Shown here: positions 1-5,073 of the stretch, piece after piece
Layout of the letters: each line of letters starts with the position of its first letter
Position numbering within the stretch: position 1 is the first letter of the stretch
NCBI GenBank assembly: GCA_003451595.1
Contig: DMDA01000009.1
Location: 18,477 to 23,549, forward strand
Reading direction: 5' to 3'
From: Chloroflexota bacterium
GTDB lineage: Bacteria; Chloroflexota; Anaerolineae; Caldilineales; Caldilineaceae
DNA length: 5,073 bases
Program-made: the position numbers and the translations under genes
Notes under the pieces: model-generated
Database searches by the model: none
What the model saw: the letters and a program-made list of their open reading frames with translations, nothing else
What the model was told of the DNA's origin: nothing

Positions 1-14
1 CTACGCAACACGGC

Positions 15-2498
15 CTACTCTGCGCCGGGCGGTAAGTTGCTTTCCTCCCCTGGCGGCGTGGGCACAAATGTAGGCGTTTCGGTGACGACAGCGGCGGGCA
101 GTGGCGTGGGCACAGCCATGCCGTATTGGGCGCCATCACGAGCCAGGGCGGCGTACATGGCAGCCACTGCCTCGGCTGGCGCAATGCCATCGATCAGCAC
201 TTGACGGTAGGCAGCGTCTCCCAGCCGGAAGACCAGTGGCAGCCAGGGCTGCGCCTGGATCAGTTGTGCAGACTGGAGCTGCTCGGCCATCCGCATCACA
301 TTCGGATACCGATCGATCAAGACAGCGCTGTTGGCGGGCAGCAGCAAATGCCGGGCCAACAGTTCCGCCTGTGCATCGATGCCGGCGGCGAAGTTGAGAA
401 AGCGCGCCGCCAGCTCGAGTTGTGTATCGTCAATCGTGGCGTTGACCATCAATCCGTCGATCCAGACGAAGGGACGGCCAGGACCAGCCGGCCCTTCCGG
501 CATCAACGCAACGCTCAAGTCGGTTCTGGGGATGTTGAGCAGCAGCTCGTTTTCCCGCTCGGCTGGCGTCACCAGATAGGCTGTGACGCCAGCCGCGAAA
601 TCGGCCTGCAGACTGTCGCGTGCAGTAGTCGTGCGGATGCCGAAGCTCTTCTGCGATTCTTGCAGCCAGGTGAGCCAGTCGATCAACGCCTGTGGCGTCA
701 GGGCGAACTGACCATTGTCATCATAGAGTCGCCCGCCAAAGGCGCCGATGCCCCAGAACGCCCACTCGAAGTCCCCATCCAGCACGATGGGCACGCCGGC
801 TTGGGCCTGGGCGCGCAGATCAGCCAGGGTGCCCGCCGGATCAGGTACGCGCGCCTTGTTGTAGAAGAGCGTCTGCAAGTCGATAAAGAGCGGCGCAGCA
901 TATAGCTCACCATCGACGCGCACGGCTTCAAGCGCGACAGGTCGCATCTGCTGCACCAGCGCCGAGTCGATCAAGTCGGTGATTGGGCGCACGCCGCCGG
1001 TTTCTGTCAACCTGCGCATTTCGCCATGTGGGAAAAAGAAGAGATCGGCCTGCCGCGCGCGGTTGGCGACCTCGACGCCGATCTCGTCCTGGGCGACGCG
1101 CGTCACGGTCACGCGGAGGTTAGGGCAGACTTCGCTGAATGCGTCGATCAGGGTGCCGAGGATAGCGGCATAGTTGGCGCCATCACCGGTGAGAATCGTC
1201 AGATCGCCGCTGGCAATGCAGAGCGACACCATCGGCGCGCCCGGGAAACCATGCTCGGTCACCAACGTTGTCTGCAAAGTGGCGGCGGCCTCCGTGGCGC
1301 TTACCAGACCGATCATCGTCTGATTATAGGCATTGGCCAGCGCTGTGTAGGCGGCTTGAATATGATTGTCGTTGTACCAGGGAATCGCCGTACGCGCTTG
1401 CGCCTCGACGGTCGCTACTTCAGGGTAAAGTCCCTCGGAAATGCGCGTGCGCACGTTGGCTGGTACGACGTTGGCTTCGCGCATCATCGCGGCCTGTTGG
1501 TCGCTGCTGGTGATGAAACGCGCCAGGTCGAGCGCCAGCGTCTGCTGATTGGGCGATGACATGGCGTTGAACAGCAGGGCGGTTGTTGTCAGTAGAGGGC
1601 CGGCGCTGCCTGCAGGCCCGGCAGGTAGCTGCGCCACACCCAGGGCGGCGCCAAGTGCGCCGTTCAGCAGATTCAGTTCGTGGGCATGGCCGATATAGTA
1701 GGGGATGTCGCCTTCCAGAAAGCGGTTGCGTAGCGCTTCGGTGTTGTCGTCGGTGATGAAGCCGGGCGTGTCGCGCACCTGTTCCATCCAGGTCAGCCAG
1801 TTGGCGATGCCAGCGGTGGCGTCCTGCGGTTTGCCGGCGCTGTCGAAGAGATCGACGCCAAAGGCGCGTGCACTCCAGACTGCGTCAATGAACTGGCTAT
1901 TCATCAAGACGCGTTGACCGCCGCTGGCTGCCTGGAGCAACTGATCGACCGTCGTTGGTGGGCGTTCGACCAGGGCGCGGTTGTAGTAGAGCACCTGCGT
2001 GTTGATCCCGACCGGCAGGCCATAGAGGGCGTCGCCGTAGCGCAATGTCTGCAAGGCGATCGAGAGATAGCGTTGGCGCTGCTCTGCGCCGACCTGATCA
2101 TCGATCGGCAGTAGAGCGTTGGTGCTGGCCAGCAACGCCAGGTTGGCGCTGTTGGTGAGCAGCACATCCGGTCCCAGGCCAGAACGCACGGCGCGGATAA
2201 ATTCATCTTCCATCATCGGACCTTGCGGCTGCACGACGATATCGACGTCTGGATTGGCGCGTCGGTAGCGGTCGATGACATTGGCGAAGGCTGCTGCTTC
2301 TGGCTCCGGCAGGTTGTGCCAGAGCAAGATCGCATTGCGTAATTGAATTTGACCCCTGGCGGGCGCCGCGCCAGGCGCACAACTCATCAGCAGCAACATG
2401 AGCGCGGTCAGGGAAATCCCTACTTTGCGCTTACATATGGCGGATATGCCTGCCAGAAGCGATGGGGCAATCATTCGCATAGGCGTGGAGTGTAGCAT
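15..2498 (-). CDS. Tandem-duplicated extracellular solute-binding lipoprotein (ABC-type, sugar-binding family 1-like)
   Basis: Predicted 827-aa lipid-anchored protein that would capture a solute (probably a sugar or oligosaccharide, by family resemblance) outside the membrane for an ABC importer. A lipoprotein signal precedes Cys40 (LMSC, residues 37-40). Residues about 55-415 form one complete binding domain, with the family-like patterns ALYGLP (157-162), YYN (171-173) and WLTW (234-237). Residues about 428-790 form a second, with ELYAAP (531-536), FYN (545-547) and WLTW (608-611). Matching motifs sit 374-375 residues apart. A typical member is about 400-450 aa with a single domain, so this is a double protein. 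The tail (797-827) is rich in Pro and Thr. The first ATG is taken as start because a stop lies six codons upstream, but it has no Shine-Dalgarno sequence; ATGs at codons 7 and 9 are alternatives that keep the signal. No permease or ATPase gene is in the window. The fold is fairly certain, the substrate unknown. Confidence 0.88.
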   Translation of the reverse strand: MLHSTPMRMIAPSLLAGISAICKRKVGISLTALMLLLMSCAPGAAPARGQIQLRNAILLWHNLPEPEAAAFANVIDRYRRANPDVDIVVQPQGPMMEDEFIRAVRSGLGPDVLLTNSANLALLASTNALLPIDDQVGAEQRQRYLSIALQTLRYGDALYGLPVGINTQVLYYNRALVERPPTTVDQLLQAASGGQRVLMNSQFIDAVWSARAFGVDLFDSAGKPQDATAGIANWLTWMEQVRDTPGFITDDNTEALRNRFLEGDIPYYIGHAHELNLLNGALGAALGVAQLPAGPAGSAGPLLTTTALLFNAMSSPNQQTLALDLARFITSSDQQAAMMREANVVPANVRTRISEGLYPEVATVEAQARTAIPWYNDNHIQAAYTALANAYNQTMIGLVSATEAAATLQTTLVTEHGFPGAPMVSLCIASGDLTILTGDGANYAAILGTLIDAFSEVCPNLRVTVTRVAQDEIGVEVANRARQADLFFFPHGEMRRLTETGGVRPITDLIDSALVQQMRPVALEAVRVDGELYAAPLFIDLQTLFYNKARVPDPAGTLADLRAQAQAGVPIVLDGDFEWAFWGIGAFGGRLYDDNGQFALTPQALIDWLTWLQESQKSFGIRTTTARDSLQADFAAGVTAYLVTPAERENELLLNIPRTDLSVALMPEGPAGPGRPFVWIDGLMVNATIDDTQLELAARFLNFAAGIDAQAELLARHLLLPANSAVLIDRYPNVMRMAEQLQSAQLIQAQPWLPLVFRLGDAAYRQVLIDGIAPAEAVAAMYAALARDGAQYGMAVPTPLPAAVVTETPTFVPTPPGEESNLPPGAE
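18..110 (-). other. Pro/Thr-rich C-terminal tail of the solute-binding protein
   Basis: Residues 797-827 follow the last domain and contain several Pro, Thr, Val and Ala residues (for example VPTPLPAAVV, then TPTFVPTPP). No predicted fold is apparent. Such tails are common as flexible linkers in exported proteins. Here it ends the protein, so it could be a surface spacer or simply a disordered end; there is no sortase motif or hydrophobic anchor. Confidence 0.6.
129..1217 (-). other. Second solute-binding domain (repeat unit 2)
   Basis: Residues about 428-790. It repeats the order of the first unit: opening strand (LTILTGDG, 433-440), strand at 460-466, ELYAAP (531-536), TLFYN (543-547), AFGGRLYD (586-593), WLTW (608-611), Gly/Pro loop (666-674), LMVNA (683-687) and LLPANS (719-724). 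Across residues 208-241 against 582-615 I count 11 identities in 34 ungapped positions. The two units are therefore homologous but old and divergent. Cys427 and Cys458 occur only here and might form a disulfide. Confidence 0.8.
1254..2336 (-). other. First solute-binding domain (repeat unit 1)
   Basis: Residues about 55-415. It opens with a strand-like segment (ILLWHNL, 57-63), then a helix and the NPDVDIVV strand (82-89), the usual first beta-alpha-beta unit of a type 1 binding protein. The hinge-region patterns LYGLP and VLYYN follow at 158-173. WLTW (234-237), the Gly/Pro loop at 291-300 and ARFI (326-329) have counterparts in the second unit. There is no cysteine in this unit. Confidence 0.8.
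2379..2498 (-). other. Lipoprotein signal peptide of the solute-binding protein
   Basis: Residues 1-40 give a basic stretch (KRK, 23-25), a hydrophobic core (about 28-38) and the lipobox L37-M38-S39-C40, so signal peptidase II cleavage would leave Cys40 as the lipidated first residue. Met at position -2 is tolerated but not the most common choice. The part before the KRK is long for a lipoprotein signal, which is consistent with the true start being at codon 7 or 9 (ATGs ending at 2480 and 2474). Confidence 0.75.
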
Positions 2499-2531
2499 GA
2501 GTGCGTCAATCAGTCATGATCGCAGGGGGTG

Positions 2532-3953
2532 TTATACCTTGACGGCCTTGTACGCTGCGAGGACACGCGCACGCGCCTGGGCGTGATCGACAATCGGGGC
2601 GGGGTAATCGCGGCCAATGATGCAGCCAGCGCGCAGTTGGTCGCTGCGCGCCATGCGCCAGGGTTCGTGGATGAAGTTATCCGGCACGGTGCGCAGTTCC
2701 GGCACCCAGCGCCGCACGTAGGCGCCGGTGGGGTCGAACTTTTGCCCCTGCGCCACCGGGTTGAAGATGCGGAAATAGGGCGCGGCGTCAGTGCCGGTGC
2801 CCGCCGACCACTGCCAGCCGCCGTTGTTAGCTGCCGGGTCGCCGTCGATCAGCATCTGCATGAACCAACGCTCGCCCCAGCGCCAATCGATCAGCAAGTC
2901 CTTGACCAGGAATGACGCGACCGCCATGCGCGCCCGGTTGTGCATCCAACCAATGGCGATTAGCTGGCGCATGGCGGCGTCGATGAAGGGGTAGCCTGTC
3001 TGGCCGGCGCACCACGTAGTGTACAGGGTTTCATCTTTGTCCCAGGCGACTGCATCGAATTCGCTGCGGAACGCGCCACGTCGCACATGTGGGAAGTGGT
3101 GCAGGATGGCGAAATAGAAATCGCGCCAGATCAGCTCGCTCAACCAGGTGTCGGCGCTGGCGCGGGCGGCGGCATTGGGGGCGTTCTCGATCGCCGTGTA
3201 CGCCGCCAGGGCTGCCAGCCGGGGCGATATCATACCGAAGCGCAGATAGGGCGACAGCCCGGAGGTGCCTTCCAGGTCAGGGCGGTTACGCTGCTCGCTG
3301 TAGGTGTAGATGGGGGCGTTTTCACCCTTGATAAACGCGCTCAGGCGTGCTTTGGCTTCCCCCTCACCTGAGGGGAAGGGCGTCGACTTCGGCTGACTTG
3401 GCTGCACCGGCAGCGGCGCACTGGGCAGATGCGGCTCATCGCACAATTCACGCGGCGCCGGAAGAATCTCGCTACGCACGATAGGGGGCAACGCCCGCCA
3501 GCGGCGACTGTAGGGTGTGTAGACTGTGTAGGGCGTCCCGTCATCCTTACGCACCTGATCGGGCGGGCGAATTGTGACGCCTGCGGTCAGCACCAGTGGC
3601 GCCGACAACGCAGCGGCAACGTTGGCGTCGCGCGTCACCGCATAGGGAGAGAAGTCGCGTTCGGCATAGACCGCCTCGGCCTTGCACGCAGCACACACAT
3701 CCGCCACCGCCTGGACAGGTGAACCGCTGCGCACGATCAACCTGCCGCCCCGCGCGGCGATCTCAGTAGCGAGGCTGCGCAGACCACCCAACATGAACGC
3801 CAGCCGTTTTTCGCCAACGTAACGCGATTGCAGCAAGCCTGGGTCGAGCACGAAGAGTGGAATCACCCTCTCGGCGTGCTTCAGAGCGGCTGTCAGCGCC
3901 TGATTGTCGGTTAGCCGCAAGTCGCGGCGGATCCACCATACTGCGGTGCGCAT
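2532..3953 (-). CDS. phrB: Class I CPD deoxyribodipyrimidine photolyase
   Basis: A 473-aa cytosolic flavoenzyme that uses blue/near-UV light to split cyclobutane pyrimidine dimers in DNA. Residues 1-130 are the Rossmann-like antenna domain (WWIRRDLRLTDN at 6-17). A Pro-rich linker covers about 165-200, and the FAD/DNA domain about 203-470. FAD contacts are seen in TSGLSPYLRFG (230-240) and Asn376. Dimer-contacting residues matching E. coli are Glu273, Trp276, Arg277, Asn339, Met343 and Trp382; Asn339 and Met343 favour photolyase over cryptochrome. The photoreduction triad is present as Trp380, Trp357 and Trp304 (E. coli 382, 359, 306). Length is normal for the class. The antenna chromophore cannot be read from the sequence. 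The start is ATG at 3953, which begins the conserved N-terminus and has a Shine-Dalgarno sequence; the frame stays open for over 200 codons upstream, but that part overlaps the membrane gene and is not family sequence. It lies 11 bases after the membrane protein gene, probably coupled. Confidence 0.97.
   Translation of the reverse strand: MRTAVWWIRRDLRLTDNQALTAALKHAERVIPLFVLDPGLLQSRYVGEKRLAFMLGGLRSLATEIAARGGRLIVRSGSPVQAVADVCAACKAEAVYAERDFSPYAVTRDANVAAALSAPLVLTAGVTIRPPDQVRKDDGTPYTVYTPYSRRWRALPPIVRSEILPAPRELCDEPHLPSAPLPVQPSQPKSTPFPSGEGEAKARLSAFIKGENAPIYTYSEQRNRPDLEGTSGLSPYLRFGMISPRLAALAAYTAIENAPNAAARASADTWLSELIWRDFYFAILHHFPHVRRGAFRSEFDAVAWDKDETLYTTWCAGQTGYPFIDAAMRQLIAIGWMHNRARMAVASFLVKDLLIDWRWGERWFMQMLIDGDPAANNGGWQWSAGTGTDAAPYFRIFNPVAQGQKFDPTGAYVRRWVPELRTVPDNFIHEPWRMARSDQLRAGCIIGRDYPAPIVDHAQARARVLAAYKAVKV
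3356..3378. repeat. GC-rich palindrome inside the phrB linker
   Basis: CCCCTCA (3360-3366) and TGAGGGG (3369-3375) are perfect inverted arms around CC. The arms extend to CTTCC/GGAAG with one bulged C. On the coding strand it is read as PFPSGEGE (residues 192-199) in the interdomain linker, the least constrained part of the photolyase. The sequence resembles the short dispersed palindromes rich in CCCTC/GAGGG that occur in many bacterial genomes. Only one copy is present in this window, so its dispersed nature is an inference. Confidence 0.5.
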
Positions 3954-3961
3954 TGCATGTT

Positions 3962-3967
3962 TCCCTA
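3962..3967 (-). promoter_or_regulatory. Ribosome-binding site of phrB, overlapping the upstream stop codon
   Basis: On the minus strand TAGGGA lies eight bases before the phrB ATG. Its TAG is the stop codon of the membrane protein gene, so a terminating ribosome sits on the phrB Shine-Dalgarno sequence. This decides the photolyase start at 3953 and suggests translational coupling. Confidence 0.75.
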
Positions 3968-5014
3968 TGCTGGAGCGGATGGTTGCGAACGTGCGCCGAG
4001 CTTTTGCGCCAACCAGATGCCGCCGCCGATCAAGAACGCCAACACGAACACCGTGGCGTAGTAGGTCAGCGGAATCCACGTGACTTGATGAATCTTGGTG
4101 ATGCCGACCTGACTGTAGATGGCCAGGGCAAACACTATGTATACGCCAATGATGGTCAGCCGCACCCAACGTGGCAGGCCAAGCCCGTACATTGTGGTCG
4201 CCACCACGATGCCTGCAAAGCCAAAGAAGAACATCTGCCACAACCCGTTGGCGGCAATGATGGCTACGATCGTGCCGTGCACAAGCACCATCGTCTCCAG
4301 CGTAAAGCCCCACCACTTGTTGAGATGGACGCGTGTGAAGAACAGGCTTCCCTGTAATAGCAGCAAAAAGGTGTACAGAAAGCCGAGCAAGTGCCCCGGC
4401 GTCGTCTCCATTGGGTGATACCAGAAGGTGTAGATCACCGCCCACGAGAAGAGATAGCCGTGATATTTGCGTGCAAATTGCACGGTTCGCTGTGGCAGCG
4501 GCGCCTTCTTGCCAAAGAACATGCCCCGCCGCGGGTTCTCCATCATCACAATTACAACCAGCATCAGAATCACCGACCATTGCGACGTGAAGATATGCAC
4601 ATCCTGCGCCAGGCCGTCGTACCAGATGTGGCTCTGGAAGAGATGGAGCACAACGAACACGGCGTTGACCGCCAGCGCAGCAATGTTGAAGCGGCTCAAG
4701 GTGACGCCATATTTGGTGCGATGGCGCTGCGCCATGAACAGGATCGCCCAGATGGCGGCGTTATGCACCAGGTAGAATCCCCACGCCGTGATGCGCGCCC
4801 AGGTGTCGGGCGCGGGCAGCTTCCAGTAATACCAGGTGGCGCCCTGGTCGGGCAGATGCGGGAAGACTTCCAGCCGTGGTCCCAGCGCCCAGATCAGCGC
4901 AGTGAAAGCGATGCTGAACACGATGCCAGCCCAGAGAATCAGCATATCCTGGCGACGTGCGTTGGTGTGCGCCGTTTGACTGCGGTCAGTCGCGGGTGTG
5001 ACTGCGCTGCTCAT
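3965..5014 (-). CDS. Polytopic integral membrane protein of unknown function, histidine- and aromatic-rich
   Basis: A 349-aa protein I cannot assign to a named family. A short polar N-terminus (1-22) precedes roughly nine to ten hydrophobic segments, near residues 24-44, 73-95, 106-125, 142-158, 186-200, 207-226, 238-255, 258-278, 284-302 and 313-336. Positively charged loops such as KKAPLPQR (169-176) separate them. Histidines lie in or at the edges of helices: His84, 124, 129, 140, 185, 200, 208, 230 and 246. The 183-250 stretch, with HGYLFSW, YHPME, GHLLGF, FFTRVHLNKWW and VLVHG, looks like the conserved core. Such spacing could bind heme b or metal, but this is speculation. There is no signal peptide, transporter signature or nucleotide-binding site. 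The start is ATG 5014, five bases after a perfect AGGAGG. The gene runs directly into phrB, so a link to light, pigment or redox physiology is possible but unproven. Confidence 0.88.
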   Translation of the reverse strand: MSSAVTPATDRSQTAHTNARRQDMLILWAGIVFSIAFTALIWALGPRLEVFPHLPDQGATWYYWKLPAPDTWARITAWGFYLVHNAAIWAILFMAQRHRTKYGVTLSRFNIAALAVNAVFVVLHLFQSHIWYDGLAQDVHIFTSQWSVILMLVVIVMMENPRRGMFFGKKAPLPQRTVQFARKYHGYLFSWAVIYTFWYHPMETTPGHLLGFLYTFLLLLQGSLFFTRVHLNKWWGFTLETMVLVHGTIVAIIAANGLWQMFFFGFAGIVVATTMYGLGLPRWVRLTIIGVYIVFALAIYSQVGITKIHQVTWIPLTYYATVFVLAFLIGGGIWLAQKLGARSQPSAPA

Positions 5015-5019
5015 AGTTT

Positions 5020-5025
5020 CCTCCT
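5020..5025 (-). promoter_or_regulatory. Strong ribosome-binding site of the membrane protein gene
   Basis: AGGAGG on the minus strand, five bases before the ATG at 5014, is a perfect match to the anti-Shine-Dalgarno core. It fixes this start against the internal Met24 and implies efficient initiation at the head of the membrane protein/photolyase pair. The remaining 48 bases to the window edge (5026-5073) contain no convincing promoter or coding sequence. Confidence 0.85.
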
Positions 5026-5073
5026 CAGTCTGTGATACGGTTGCAACGGACTACAGATCAAACCGGACGGACA

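Noticed and set aside
1..14. Possible terminator after the solute-binding protein gene.
   Set aside because: Only 14 bases remain after the stop codon; no inverted repeat or T-run can be judged.
126..905. A 259-aa plus-strand reading frame opposite the solute-binding protein gene.
   Set aside because: Its composition (rich in Gln, Arg and Gly without hydrophobic pattern) is that of antisense translation of a GC-rich gene, and the minus strand shows clear domain homology here.
1208..1256. A frameshift or fused stop between two originally separate solute-binding protein genes.
   Set aside because: The frame is continuous through the junction, with a normal linker (about residues 415-430) and no second lipoprotein signal before the second domain, so it is one intact double-domain gene.
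1026..1559. A 177-aa plus-strand reading frame opposite the middle of the solute-binding protein gene.
   Set aside because: No domain pattern, and it lies fully inside the coherent minus-strand gene.
3954..4580. The phrB frame stays open for 209 codons upstream of the chosen start, giving a possible 682-aa fusion protein.
   Set aside because: This stretch overlaps the well-supported membrane protein gene in another frame, has no transmembrane or domain pattern of its own, and the photolyase N-terminus plus Shine-Dalgarno sequence fit the start at 3953 exactly. It is a shadow caused by high GC content.
4391..5035. A 214-aa plus-strand reading frame opposite the membrane protein gene.
   Set aside because: Rich in His, Arg and Gln as expected from the complement of a membrane protein gene; no recognisable fold. 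The opposite strand has a perfect ribosome-binding site and a coherent helix pattern.
5032..5061. Possible promoter before the membrane protein gene: TTGATC, 18-base spacer, TATCAC.
   Set aside because: Each hexamer matches only four of six consensus bases, and transcription would start almost on the Shine-Dalgarno sequence. Not strong enough to annotate.

Overview
The window is about 60% GC by eye and almost fully coding. It carries three genes, all on the minus strand, read from right to left. Nothing in it is a definitive taxonomic marker. The Pro/Thr-rich tail on a sugar-type solute-binding lipoprotein, the style of the photolyase and the absence of typical proteobacterial or actinobacterial context suggest a bacterium of the Chloroflexota (Chloroflexia-like). 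That is a judgement from sequence style, not a search result.

Right part (3965-5014): an unnamed polytopic membrane protein of 349 aa with about nine to ten hydrophobic helices and many histidines in or beside them. It has a very strong Shine-Dalgarno sequence. Middle (2532-3953): a class I cyclobutane pyrimidine dimer photolyase (phrB) of 473 aa. Its FAD-binding, dimer-binding and tryptophan electron-transfer residues are all visible. It starts 11 bases after the membrane gene stops, and its ribosome-binding site overlaps that stop codon, so the two genes look like a translationally coupled pair. Left part (15-2498): a secreted lipoprotein of 827 aa made of two consecutive family-1 type extracellular solute-binding domains, followed by a Pro/Thr-rich tail. 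It starts 33 bases after the photolyase stop, without a recognisable Shine-Dalgarno sequence.

The gaps between genes are 11 and 33 bases, so one transcript could carry all three genes. Photolyase and membrane protein are the tighter pair. The solute-binding protein may be a separate functional unit whose transport partners, if any, lie beyond the left edge. No RNA genes, mobile elements, CRISPR arrays or convincing terminators were seen. The observations most worth following are the internal duplication in the solute-binding protein, the coupled membrane protein/photolyase pair, and a palindromic GC-rich element translated in frame inside the photolyase interdomain linker.
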